Shown: in pieces, positions 18,870-27,213 of the stretch
How the letters are laid out: each line of letters starts with the position of its first letter
Position numbering within the stretch: the stretch's first letter is position 1
Assembly (NCBI RefSeq): GCF_001565895.1
Contig: NZ_LSNE01000020.1
Span: 11,116 to 69,594, forward strand
From: Paraglaciecola hydrolytica
Lineage (GTDB): Bacteria > Pseudomonadota > Gammaproteobacteria > Enterobacterales > Alteromonadaceae
Direction of reading: 5' to 3'
Length of the DNA: 58,479 nucleotides
Translations under genes and position numbers: made by a program
The notes under the pieces: generated by a model
The model's input: only the letters and a program-made list of their open reading frames with translations
Databases searched by the model: none
Told to the model about the DNA's origin: nothing

Positions 18870-19361
18870 CTAAAAACCAATTATTGGCTCAAAAGCGTTA
18901 ACCTGTTGTAAGTTTTTATTCAACTTGAGCAGCACCTCGATAAGTACTTCTAATTCTGCTTCAGAAATCCCCTCTAACAGTAATTTTTCTCTAGCCAAAG
19001 CTACAGTAAGTATTTTGTCATGCAGGATTTCTCCTTGGTGAGTGAGATGAATAGATGAGGAACGTCCATCCAGCTTATCTTTAATAAAGCTAACCAGCCC
19101 TGAAGCTTGTAGTTGCTTTAAAGCGCGGCTTACCGCGGCTTTATCCAGTCCAATGACCTGACAGATCCGATTGGCGGAGATATCAGACTCTACTTTTAGC
19201 ATGGCTAATACACGCCATTCGATAACTCCAATATTAAAATATTTTCGATAACAGTTGGAAGCTCCCGCAGAAAGCTTATTAGATAAAGAGGTCACTAAAG
19301 CGGGTATGTATTTTTCTAGGTCTAATTGCCTTTTAGCTGAATCGTCTTTATAAGCTTGCAT
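18870..19361 (-). CDS. MarR-family transcriptional regulator
   Basis: A 163-residue winged-helix MarR protein with HTH core ISANRICQVIGLDKAAVSRAL (about 60-80) and wing DKLDGRSSSIHLT. It is divergent from the VanB-like reductase gene with a 26-bp palindrome in between. MarR proteins usually repress and release DNA on binding a phenolic ligand (family knowledge). The same box core over the flavoprotein promoter at 12.0 kb suggests a two-site regulon, though MarR binding there is inference. Confidence 0.88.
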   Translation of the reverse strand: MQAYKDDSAKRQLDLEKYIPALVTSLSNKLSAGASNCYRKYFNIGVIEWRVLAMLKVESDISANRICQVIGLDKAAVSRALKQLQASGLVSFIKDKLDGRSSSIHLTHQGEILHDKILTVALAREKLLLEGISEAELEVLIEVLLKLNKNLQQVNAFEPIIGF

Positions 19362-19506
19362 CTTTTATCCTGTCATTGATTGAGCTTAAAAGCTTACTTG
19401 CTGTTGTAGTACATGCAAACACTTTCACCTGATATCGCAAAAATCAGAGCGACTTAAAGGAGCGCAAACACTAGTTTGAGAAGTTTAAAATTAACAAATT
19501 ATTAAT

Positions 19507-19532
19507 AAACTAGTTGATATGTCAACTAGTTT
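19507..19532. promoter_or_regulatory. 26-bp MarR-type palindromic operator
   Basis: Arms AAACTAGTTGA (19507-19517) and TCAACTAGTTT (19522-19532) are perfectly complementary around TATG. It lies 47 bases before the reductase ATG and about 145 from the MarR start. The core GTTGATATGTCAAC (19513-19526) is nearly the same as GTTGATATTGTCAAC at 12041-12055. Confidence 0.7.
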
Positions 19533-19579
19533 GGCGCAATATACGCCTAAGGCCTTATGCTTAGTTGGAGTAAAAAGTG

Positions 19580-20527
19580 ATGTTTGATGTGCAAATCCGC
19601 AGTAAAACCCTTGAAACCGCCAATATTGTTAGTTTTGAGTTAGCCCCTAAAAACGGTGATTGCTTGCCTGAGTTTGAAGCAGGTAGTCATATTGATATGA
19701 AATTTGGTGACAATTTCACTCGCCAATATTCGTTAATCAATCATCCTAAATCTCATGAGTTTTACAAAATTGCGGTTTTAAAGGATCCTAATTCAAGAGG
19801 TGGTTCAGTCGCATTGCACGATAACGTTGCCATAGGAGATACCGTAAGTATTTCTGAACCACGTAATTTATTTCCATTAGATTTAACCAGTAAACGGGTA
19901 TTACTGTTTGCGGGTGGGATAGGGATCACGCCTATTATGTCAATGGCGATAGAATTAGATAGGCTCGGAATAGACTTCGAACTTCATTATCACAGCAAGT
20001 CACAGGCTAATACTGCGTTTTATCAGCAATTGCTAAGTTGCTCCTTTGCTGCAAAGGTTTTCTTCCATTTCTCCGACAAAAACAAAAAAGACGTGACACA
20101 AATTATCGGTGCTTTTACACCGGGTACAAATCTATATACCTGTGGCCCTTCGGGCTATATGGATTATATCTTTGATTGTGCAAGAGCCAATTCATGGCAA
20201 GAAGGCAATCTTCATAAAGAGAATTTTAAAGCTGAACCCTTAGCCACAGATGGCACAGATAAGCCATTTAAACTCATTTTAACTCGCTCAGGTTTAGAGA
20301 TTCAGGTTGAATCTGATCAAACGGCGCTTGAAGCCATTGAAGATGCCGGAGTTGAAATCGATATGTCGTGTGAAATGGGAGTGTGTGGTACCTGTGTTAC
20401 GGCTGTGACTTGCGGTATTCCCGATCACAGAGATACGTTCTTAAGCGCCCAAGAAAAGGCGCAAAACAACCAATTTACTCCTTGCTGCTCTAGAGCATTA
20501 AGTGACTCACTCACCCTAGACTTATAA
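19580..20527 (+). CDS. VanB-like oxygenase reductase (FMN, NAD, plant-type 2Fe-2S)
   Basis: About 315 residues of the class IA (phthalate dioxygenase reductase/VanB) type: flavin-binding domain (RQYSLINHP), NAD-binding domain (FAGGIGITPIMSMA) and a C-terminal [2Fe-2S] domain with CEMGVCGTC plus a late Cys in TPCCSRA. I prefer the ATG at 19580 (9 bases after TTGGAG) over the GTG three bases earlier. It lies 26 bases before its oxygenase. It is a clear paralogue of the VanB at 44495, sharing ISEP-NLFPLD and GIGITPI-SMA segments. Confidence 0.87.
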   Translation: MFDVQIRSKTLETANIVSFELAPKNGDCLPEFEAGSHIDMKFGDNFTRQYSLINHPKSHEFYKIAVLKDPNSRGGSVALHDNVAIGDTVSISEPRNLFPLDLTSKRVLLFAGGIGITPIMSMAIELDRLGIDFELHYHSKSQANTAFYQQLLSCSFAAKVFFHFSDKNKKDVTQIIGAFTPGTNLYTCGPSGYMDYIFDCARANSWQEGNLHKENFKAEPLATDGTDKPFKLILTRSGLEIQVESDQTALEAIEDAGVEIDMSCEMGVCGTCVTAVTCGIPDHRDTFLSAQEKAQNNQFTPCCSRALSDSLTLDL

Positions 20528-20553
20528 ATTAAGAAACGTTTTAGGAGAACCTT

Positions 20554-21618
20554 ATGACGACTTGCACCGATACACTAGTAGCAACAAAGGCTAATTCGCC
20601 TTTTCCTTTAGATAGGTGGTATCTCGCGGCATTAAGTAAAGAGTTAACAGACAAACCAATTGCCCGGACTTTGTTAAACCATCCTATTGTTTTATATCGT
20701 GCTTTGGATGGTCAAGTAAACGCTCTTCAGGATCGTTGTTGTCATCGTCAATTGCCTTTGTCGATGGGGACAATTGAAGAGGGCGGACTTCGCTGCGGAT
20801 ATCATGGACTTTTGTTTGATGGTCAAGGGAAATGTCTTGAAGTGCCAGGTCAACAAAAGGTACCAAGAAAGGCTAAAGTAGAGCCTTATTTGGTAATAGA
20901 ACAAGATGATCTTGTTTGGATGTGGTTTGGTTCAGAGCAGGGTTCTACCCCAGATAAGGCGCCACCTAGCTACGCTTATCATGCACATCCAGATTATGTG
21001 TATGACGGTGGAATGTTTCATTATGAAGCACCTTATCAATTGATCCACGATAACTTACTTGATTTAAGTCATTTAGGGTATGTCCACCTTAAAACCATAG
21101 GAGGAGATGCTAAAACACATATGAACGCTGAAATGTTGGTTGAAACCGAAGGTGAAACCGTCACCGTTAAACGTTATATGCCAAATTCAACACCACCTCC
21201 TACTTACATTGCTGCTTATCCGTTTAAGGGAAAAATTGACCGCTGGCAAGAAATCGAGTTTTGTCCGTCACATTTAAGAATATGGACCGGTGGTATAGAT
21301 GCGAATAGCGAACAAGTAACTGCTCCAAACCGTGGAGGTTTTCATATGCGAGGTTTGCATTGTATTACCCCAGAAACAGAAGAAACAAGCCACTACTTTT
21401 GGACAATAGCAACTAATCCTAAAACTGATATTGAAAACATCAAGCAAAAAGTGGTGGAGCAAACGCGATTTACCTTTAATGAAGATAAAGTTGTCATCGA
21501 AGCTCAACATAAATCTATGCAACATTTTAAAGGCCAGCCTATGATTGATATCCATGTTGATACGGGCGCAAATCATGCTAGAAAAATTATAAAAAGCTTA
21601 TGTGAAACTTCATCTTAA
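20554..21618 (+). CDS. VanA-like Rieske oxygenase (probable aryl O-demethylase or aromatic hydroxylase)
   Basis: A 354-residue alpha subunit. The N-terminal Rieske motif is CCHRQLPLS...CGYHG, and the mononuclear iron site is DNLLDLSHLGYVH with a later Asp. VanA-type oxygenases remove methyl groups from methoxybenzoates as formaldehyde. The other pair at 44.5-46.5 kb sits next to vanR and VanR operators and is the true vanAB, so this one probably has another substrate such as a different methoxylated acid (inference). It is preceded by AGGAGA and coupled to the reductase at 19580. Confidence 0.85.
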   Translation: MTTCTDTLVATKANSPFPLDRWYLAALSKELTDKPIARTLLNHPIVLYRALDGQVNALQDRCCHRQLPLSMGTIEEGGLRCGYHGLLFDGQGKCLEVPGQQKVPRKAKVEPYLVIEQDDLVWMWFGSEQGSTPDKAPPSYAYHAHPDYVYDGGMFHYEAPYQLIHDNLLDLSHLGYVHLKTIGGDAKTHMNAEMLVETEGETVTVKRYMPNSTPPPTYIAAYPFKGKIDRWQEIEFCPSHLRIWTGGIDANSEQVTAPNRGGFHMRGLHCITPETEETSHYFWTIATNPKTDIENIKQKVVEQTRFTFNEDKVVIEAQHKSMQHFKGQPMIDIHVDTGANHARKIIKSLCETSS

Positions 21619-21650
21619 GCAATTGGATAGGTAAAAATAACCACGACCTA

Positions 21651-21687
21651 CTTCGCACATTTTAGCTGATAGCCTAGATGTGCGAAG
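21651..21687. terminator. 10-bp inverted repeat between convergent genes
   Basis: CTTCGCACAT (21651-21660) and ATGTGCGAAG (21678-21687) are perfectly complementary around a 17-base loop, 33 bases after the oxygenase stop. No U run follows, so it is a terminator candidate only by position. Confidence 0.4.
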
Positions 21688-21811
21688 CCACTTCGAGGGA
21701 TAAGCTAAGACTATCTAAGCTTTCTATATAAAAATGGCTGATAATAAGGTTTTGTAAGCATGTGCATAAGGGCAGGTTTGCAAACACAAGCATCTAGTCA
21801 TTTTTTCAATC

Positions 21812-22705
21812 TTAGGTATTGAAAGTATAGGCTTTAAACTGCTCCCATAAGGTTAGTGCAACGGGGCCCAATAATTGTTTTTTATTTTTGATGATGTAGT
21901 AGTCAAATGTCACAGTGTTTTCGACGTCGCTTAATGATAGTTCTAGCAGTGTGCCATTTTCGAGGCTTTTTTGTATTTGGTGATAGGGTAACTTACCCCA
22001 GCCCATGCCGCTTTCAATCAGCATTTTTTTAGTAGCGAAGTCATTGACGTACCAACATCTTTGCCCATCTTGTACGCCCCAGTTTTTATTAAGTGAACCT
22101 TTGCCTGAATCTTGTACCACAATTTGATATTCATTGATTAATTCAGTGCTAGTGCTTAGCTCGGGATGACGGGCGACTAATTGCGGCGATGCCACATTGA
22201 CTAACCGTCCTGTGTTTAAAGCATGCATCTCTACTTGACTATTTTGCAGAAACTCAGGATTAATCGGTGATAAACAAAAGGTGGCTTTTTGTTGATGTAA
22301 AGCCTCTAAGGCGCCCGTCAAATACTCTTGTTTTAGTACGATTTGGGTATCAGGAAATTGATTTTGTACCTTGGCGAGTAAGGGAATAATACCTTTTAAG
22401 TCGTAGGATGCCTCAGTTGCTAAAGTAATGCTGGTTTCGTTGCCTGAGTTAATATGCCGCGCCATATTACGTAAAGCATTAGCCTCATCTAATACCCGCA
22501 AGGCATGCTGATATAACACGTGGCCTTCAGCGGTTAATATTAACCGATAACCCGAACGGTTAAACAAGGTAACGTTCAAGATACTTTCTAATTGTTTTAT
22601 GCCTTGGCTTATGGCGGGCTGGGTTTTATGCAGGCTCTCACTGGCTTGGCGCAAGGAGCCTAACTCAGCTACAGATTGAAACATAGTCAGTTGATCAAGC
22701 TTCAT
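21812..22705 (-). CDS. LysR-family regulator, divergent from the doxX/dioxygenase pair
   Basis: LysR regulator of about 297 residues from the ATG at 22705 (MKLDQLTMFQSVAELGS), which has AGGG upstream and starts at the usual point before the HTH. The frame extends to 22795 but adds 30 atypical residues. HTH core RQASESLHKTQPAISQGI; the effector domain follows. Divergent orientation suggests it controls the membrane protein and dioxygenase at 22.8-24.0 kb. Confidence 0.83.
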   Translation of the reverse strand: MKLDQLTMFQSVAELGSLRQASESLHKTQPAISQGIKQLESILNVTLFNRSGYRLILTAEGHVLYQHALRVLDEANALRNMARHINSGNETSITLATEASYDLKGIIPLLAKVQNQFPDTQIVLKQEYLTGALEALHQQKATFCLSPINPEFLQNSQVEMHALNTGRLVNVASPQLVARHPELSTSTELINEYQIVVQDSGKGSLNKNWGVQDGQRCWYVNDFATKKMLIESGMGWGKLPYHQIQKSLENGTLLELSLSDVENTVTFDYYIIKNKKQLLGPVALTLWEQFKAYTFNT

Positions 22706-22835
22706 AGTAACCCTAAAGATATAAATTAAAAATTTACTAGTTGTTAAAATAGATTCAATATTTTTTATTATGTTACTCCAATAAACTCTATGCAACTTAA
22801 TAACAGCCAGTTGTAAATTTTATTTGGAGTCAATC

Positions 22836-23201
22836 ATGAACAAAACAAAGAAAATAGTATTGTGGATCAGTTTAGGTTTAGCGAGTGCGGCGTTTGCCGC
22901 TGCAGGCTTAGCAAAATTAGCGGGCGTAGAGCAAATGCATATGTCCTTTGCGACCATGGGCTTACCAGCTTGGTTTGGTTATTTTATTGGCGCTGCTGAA
23001 TTAGCGGGTGCTGTAGGTTTATGGTTACGCCGAACTAGTATATATGCCAGTGCCGGTTTATTTAGCATTATGCTTGGCGCCATGTATTTTCATGTGGTGT
23101 ATGACACAGCAGCGAATGCCGTTCCAGCCTTGGTATTAGCGCTATTACTGATTAATATTTTTGTTAAACGCAGAGGTCAATCTCATGTCAGTGCGGACTA
23201 A
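22836..23201 (+). CDS. DoxX-family membrane protein
   Basis: About 121 residues with four hydrophobic segments, of the DoxX/DoxX-like family. The ATG at 22836 is chosen because TTGGAGT lies just upstream. The N-terminal stretch ends AAAGLAKLAGVEQM, typical of the family's first helix-loop. Function is poorly known; members are linked to redox or detoxification systems. Its 3' end overlaps the dioxygenase start by 17 bases, so the two are co-translated. Confidence 0.75.
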   Translation: MNKTKKIVLWISLGLASAAFAAAGLAKLAGVEQMHMSFATMGLPAWFGYFIGAAELAGAVGLWLRRTSIYASAGLFSIMLGAMYFHVVYDTAANAVPALVLALLLINIFVKRRGQSHVSAD

Positions 23202-23988
23202 TTCTGTGGGTAAAGACTTAATGCCAGTTATTTACATTCCTCATGGTGGCGGACCTATGCCACTGTTGGGGGATCCTGGGCATAAAGAACTAATTTCCTT
23301 TTTAAAAGAACTGCCCAATATACTGCCTAAGCCAACAGCCATAGTAATGATAAGTGCGCATTGGGAAAGCGAGATAGCCTCGATATCCTCAGGTTCTCAA
23401 CCCCATATGATTTATGACTATGGTGGATTTCCTGCAGAAACTTATGAGTACCAATATCCTGCTGCCGGTAATCCCGATCTTGCAGAAAAAATAGCGACAC
23501 TTGTAAATCAGCAAGGTATTGAATGCCGATTAGATCCTTTGCGTGGATTTGATCATGGGACCTTTGTGCCATTAATGTTGATGTATGCAAACGCAGATAT
23601 ACCCGTGGTTCAAGTGTCATTGTTGCAGTCATTTGATCCCGCCCAGCATATCGCCTTGGGGCAAGCTCTTGCTCCGTTGCGAGAGCAGGGGGTGTTAATC
23701 ATAGGTTCTGGTATGTCTTTTCATTACTCCCAAGGCAGTGAGGAGGACAATCAACAATTTGACGACTGGCTTTGTCATACTTTGGTAAACAGCACCTCGC
23801 AAGAAGTAACACAGCAACTGATAAATTGGGAGGCCGCACCGGCTGCGCGAAATAACCACCGACGTGAAGAACATTTACTGCCATTACATGTGTGTTGGGG
23901 AGCAGTAAGTAGACAACACCGCTTAGCTGAAAAAGTATTTTCAGGATTGTTATTCAACCGCAGAATTTCCGGTTTTTTGTGGCACTAG
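23185..23988 (+). CDS. LigB-type (DODA/YgiD-like) extradiol dioxygenase family protein
   Basis: About 267 residues of the type II extradiol superfamily, closest in pattern to the 4,5-DOPA-dioxygenase/YgiD group. Candidate metal ligands are His in IPHGGGPMP, His in SAHWESE, His in GFDHGTFVPL and the His in REEHLLPLHV. The ATG at 23185 has AGAGG upstream; the frame continues to a TTG at 23161. YgiD-like proteins act on catechols, but many members have unknown substrates. A decayed copy of its 3' end lies at 25.5-25.6 kb. Confidence 0.8.
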   Translation: MSVRTNSVGKDLMPVIYIPHGGGPMPLLGDPGHKELISFLKELPNILPKPTAIVMISAHWESEIASISSGSQPHMIYDYGGFPAETYEYQYPAAGNPDLAEKIATLVNQQGIECRLDPLRGFDHGTFVPLMLMYANADIPVVQVSLLQSFDPAQHIALGQALAPLREQGVLIIGSGMSFHYSQGSEEDNQQFDDWLCHTLVNSTSQEVTQQLINWEAAPAARNNHRREEHLLPLHVCWGAVSRQHRLAEKVFSGLLFNRRISGFLWH

Positions 23989-24033
23989 TTGACTCACCCA
24001 TCATTTTAATTACGTTATTTTAGGAAATAAGTC

Positions 24034-24099
24034 ATGTGATCTGCAGCAATAATTAAAGTTGCAATTTTAGGTGCGAGTGGGCTTATCACTCAAGAAACT
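24034..24099 (+). pseudogene. Truncated N-terminus of a Rossmann-type gene
   Basis: After AGGAAATAAGTC, an ATG at 24034 is followed by TGA and then an open stretch. From 24049 it translates IIKVAILGASGLITQET, the start of an NAD(P)-binding domain with a GASGLI glycine motif. Similarity stops where copies of the RAYT-associated repeat begin (24101). It looks like the first gene downstream of the dioxygenase, cut off by the mobile element and with a nonsense codon at position 2. I cannot name the family. Confidence 0.5.
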
Positions 24100-24100
24100 A

Positions 24101-24138
24101 TCAATATTGGGGTCGATCAATATTGGGGTCAGATAAAG
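24101..24138 (-). repeat. RAYT-flanking repeats, left side
   Basis: Two direct copies of TCAATATTGGGGTC (24101-24114 and 24117-24130), the second running into AGATAAAGATTA. In reverse complement this reads TAATCTTTATCTGACCCC, the same motif as the array at 24923-25080. The RAYT gene is therefore flanked by its repeat in inverted orientation. Confidence 0.75.
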
Positions 24139-24139
24139 A

Positions 24140-24841
24140 TTAAACAGTCAACTTGCGATTTCCCGGTTTTCTTCCCGGAGGCAGCTTGTGTAATCGCCTC
24201 CCCGTTAAGGTTTCTAAATCTTGCTTAAATCTTATATTTCCCAATGCCATGCCTGAATGACTTGCGGCTCGAATCTCATCTAGCATTTTTCCCTTCACAT
24301 GAGTTTTAAAAAGTACCCGATAATTTGCTTGTCTTTCCGTTGTGTTATTACCAAGGGCTAAATAAAGTGGATGAACACAGCAAAGTTCTGAAATTTTACC
24401 TAAGGCGTTAATTTGGTAGCTAGACCATAAATATTGACTTGGATCATCGACCATATTAGCTCGCACTGGATTTAATTCGATGTAGCGATAAAGGTTCAGA
24501 AGATAGGTTTCTTCTTGCACTAAGCATGATTTAAAGCGACCTTCCCAAAGGGTGCCGGTTCTTTGATATTTTGAATTAAAATAACGGACGTATCGTCTGC
24601 CTAGTGCCTGCATCATTTTGCTAATAGCATTGATAGTTCTGGGGGAACAAAGCAAGTGCACATGGTTACTCATCAGCACCCAAGCATGAACATCTACCTT
24701 ATATTGCAAAGAATATTCCTTTAGCCAACCTAGATAAACAGCATAATCTTGTTCGTACTTAAAACAAATTTGGCGATTATTACCCCTTTGAATTATGTGT
24801 TGTGGCACATTGAGAGGGCAAATACGGGGTAAGCGACTCAT
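24140..24841 (-). mobile_element. REP-associated tyrosine transposase (RAYT, TnpA_REP)
   Basis: A 233-residue Y1/HUH single-strand transposase of the RAYT group. The HUH motif is NHVHLLC at about 58-64, and the candidate catalytic Tyr is in LYRYIELNPVRANMV (about 117-131). C-terminal GRRLHKLPPGRKPG is typical of the longer RAYTs. RAYTs nick REP-type repeats and spread them. This copy is full length and flanked by inverted copies of one motif, as expected for a mother copy of the surrounding repeats. Confidence 0.85.
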
Positions 24842-24922
24842 GTCTCTTCCTTGAGTTTTAAAGTATCGGTAAAAGTATAGGAGATTTCTCGCTTTATTTA
24901 TGCTGATTATTGAGTGTTGGTT

Positions 24923-25080
24923 ATGATAATCGTTATCTGCCCCCGATATTTATAATCGTTATCTGACCCCGATATTTATGATAATCGTTATCTGACCCCG
25001 ATATTTAATGATAATCGTTATCTGCCCCCGATATTTATGATAATCGTTATCTGACCCCGATATTTATGACCCCGATATTT
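24923..25080 (+). repeat. Tandem array of 29-bp RAYT-associated repeats
   Basis: Five units and a partial sixth: 24923-24951, 24952-24977, 24978-25006, 25008-25036, 25037-25065 and 25066-25080. Each full unit contains the small palindrome GATAA-TCG-TTATC followed by CTGMCCCCGATATTT. Units 1 and 4 read CTGCCCCC; 2, 3 and 5 read CTGACCCC. There are no spacers. A degenerate relative (GATCTGCCCC) appears near 25239. Confidence 0.85.
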
Positions 25081-25530
25081 ATAAGTCCATTTTTAATGCT
25101 TTTGCGGCTTTCAGTTGATATCCGTAACAACGCTATATTCGATTTCCTGAGATTGGATTGAATTAAGTGTAGGACGGGGATTCGCACTAAGCTAAATCAG
25201 TCTGTGGTTTTTGTGGCAATTTCGGGCAATAAAACGTGATCTGCCCCTTTAATCTAAATTTTGTTTAACCAAGTGTTCTCTGCCTATTAGTTCCAACGAT
25301 TTAAGGTATTCAAATTACTGATTAGTCAGATAAGCCCATTTTACTTATGCTAAATGCTAGCGTTTTATAATTGTGTATTTACCTGGAATGAGTCGTTAAT
25401 GAATGAACTGAGAGCCGTTCGATGCGCTGTGATTGAGTATAATGCGTAAGGCGAATCGGTATTTAAACGTGATGAAAGTTGCGAGCCCGAGCATTGTAAA
25501 ATTGTTATTAAAAGCTTGGTTACTGGGACG
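25081..25530. other. Non-coding, partly degenerate stretch
   Basis: No credible gene. Apart from the lone degenerate repeat near 25239, I see only short frames with no ribosome site. The end may include further decayed coding sequence continuous with the dioxygenase remnant that follows. Confidence 0.4.
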
Positions 25531-25649
25531 TTCGGAGTTAGTAAGCCGGAATAACCTAGCTACGTAGTACTGACTTGCCAAAAAATATATTATGGTTTGT
25601 TATTCAAGCGGCGAATCTCAGCTTTTTGTGGCGGAAATGTTTTAGCTTA
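25531..25649 (+). pseudogene. Decayed duplicate of the LigB-type dioxygenase 3' end
   Basis: From about 25579 to 25632 the DNA aligns with the end of the dioxygenase gene (about 23930-23981), with roughly four of five bases matching in the best 39-base stretch. In frame it reads GLLFKRRISAF against GLLFNRRISGF. Weaker similarity continues upstream to about 25531 (GGAG..AGTAAG) with stops and shifts. It appears to be the rotted tail of a second copy of the gene at 23185. Confidence 0.55.
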
Positions 25650-25803
25650 GCTTTTGCAATTATTTAATAATCAAATGAAACTCGTTTTACAAAGACTTAG
25701 TGCTGTCATTAAAGGTATTTGTTAGCCATGAATCCCGGCATGAGCACTTAAGTTAACGTATGATTTGTTAGTCTTCAGTTTACAAATTTAAGGATTTACT
25801 TTT

Positions 25804-27171
25804 TTGTTTAAACTCCCCATCACAACTATTGCCCTTATTATTGTTTGTTGTGGATCTTTTATAGGTCCTATGGGCATGGCTGCAGTAAATATCGCTATTC
25901 CTGATCTTGCCCAAGATTTACATGCCAGTGCAAAAATGGTGGGTTGGATGCCTACTTTATATCTACTCAGTAGCGTTATGTTTATGTTGCCTTGTGGCAA
26001 AATTGCCGACAACTATGGTAGAAAACGTGTTTACGCATTTGGCTTAGGCTTAAATGCTGTAGCGTCGTTTATGTGTGCGGTGGCAAGTTCAATCGAATGG
26101 GTGCTGTTTTGGCGATTTGTGCAAGGCGCAGCCGGAGCAATGATATTTGGCGTGGGTGTGGCCATTCTTACCTCGGTTACCTCCAATAAAAAACGGGGTG
26201 TCGCCTTAGGGATCTCTGCAGCTTGTGTATACATTGGTATGAGTATAGCGCCAGCGATAGGAGGCTGGTTAACCGAAATTTGGGGATGGCGTGCGGTATT
26301 TTATTCGCAAGTACCCTTAGTGCTGTGTTTGTTGCTAGCAATTAAGCTGTTTTTACATGGCGAATGGAAAAGTGAGCAAAAAACACGATTTGACTGGTGG
26401 GGCACGGCTCTTTTCTCACTTTTTGCTGTGTGTTTGGTATTTGGCTTGAGTTACCTACCTGATTTAATCGGTATACTCTTGTTAGCACTATCGATTTTTT
26501 GTTTAGGCCTATTTATTGTCCATCAGAGTAAGAGTCGTAGGCCATTGATCCGGGTACAAATGTTTCTGGAAAGTCGTGTTTTTAGTATGTCTTTATCCAC
26601 TTCATTCTTAATGTATGCTAGTAATTTTTCATTAGCCTTTCTGTTAAGTCTGTATTTGCAATATATCAAAGGCTTTAGCCCTGCACATGCAGGGCAAATT
26701 ATACTGTTGCAAGCCGTGTCAATGGCAATCATGGCACCCTTAGCAGGTAAGTTTTCGGACAGAATACAACCTCGTTTAATCGCCACTATGGGATGCGTGA
26801 TTGTGGCTTTTGGCTTTTTAATCTTGTCGCAATTGTCAGTAGACTCAAGCACGGCCTACATTAGCGGATCTTTATTAATATTAGGGATTGGTTTTGGTTT
26901 GTTTTCGACACCCAACAATAACGCGATTATGGGATCTGTATCTAAAAATGAATTAGGTGTGGCATCTTCTTCAATGAACCTATCTCGCACTATCGGTAAT
27001 TTATTTGGTATGAGTATGGTGAATTTGATGGTGCATTATTATCTAGGCGATCAAACTTTTTCGGTACAAAACAACCAAGCTCTGATGAGCACTATTTCTC
27101 TCGCTTTTTACATGTCTTTGGGCTTTGTCATTGCAGCCACTTGTATTTCTGGATTGCGTGGTAGGGCGTGA
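25804..27171 (+). CDS. MFS transporter, DHA2 (EmrB/QacA)-like
   Basis: A 455-residue major facilitator protein with about 12-14 hydrophobic segments. The motif A region is GKIADNYGRKRVYAFG and the motif C-like region GISAACVYIGMSIAPAIGGWL. The start is TTG (25804), with AAGGA nine bases upstream and no closer ATG, so I accept the rare start. DHA2 proteins are proton antiporters for drugs or small organics. It lies convergent to the LacI gene with 42 bases between, so it is not obviously part of the LacI regulon. Export of toxic phenolics is one possibility. Confidence 0.85.
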   Translation: MFKLPITTIALIIVCCGSFIGPMGMAAVNIAIPDLAQDLHASAKMVGWMPTLYLLSSVMFMLPCGKIADNYGRKRVYAFGLGLNAVASFMCAVASSIEWVLFWRFVQGAAGAMIFGVGVAILTSVTSNKKRGVALGISAACVYIGMSIAPAIGGWLTEIWGWRAVFYSQVPLVLCLLLAIKLFLHGEWKSEQKTRFDWWGTALFSLFAVCLVFGLSYLPDLIGILLLALSIFCLGLFIVHQSKSRRPLIRVQMFLESRVFSMSLSTSFLMYASNFSLAFLLSLYLQYIKGFSPAHAGQIILLQAVSMAIMAPLAGKFSDRIQPRLIATMGCVIVAFGFLILSQLSVDSSTAYISGSLLILGIGFGLFSTPNNNAIMGSVSKNELGVASSSMNLSRTIGNLFGMSMVNLMVHYYLGDQTFSVQNNQALMSTISLAFYMSLGFVIAATCISGLRGRA

Positions 27172-27213
27172 CCATATTGCAAAAATATTGTGAATATACT
27201 CAGGTGCTTGCTG

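Noticed and set aside
20554-21618. Calling this oxygenase vanA
   Set aside because: VanR, the VanR boxes and the closer VanA pattern belong to the gene at 45456; this copy is probably a paralogue with another substrate.
24923-25080. CRISPR array
   Set aside because: Units are directly contiguous with no unique spacers, no cas genes are near, and the motif recurs beside the RAYT gene.
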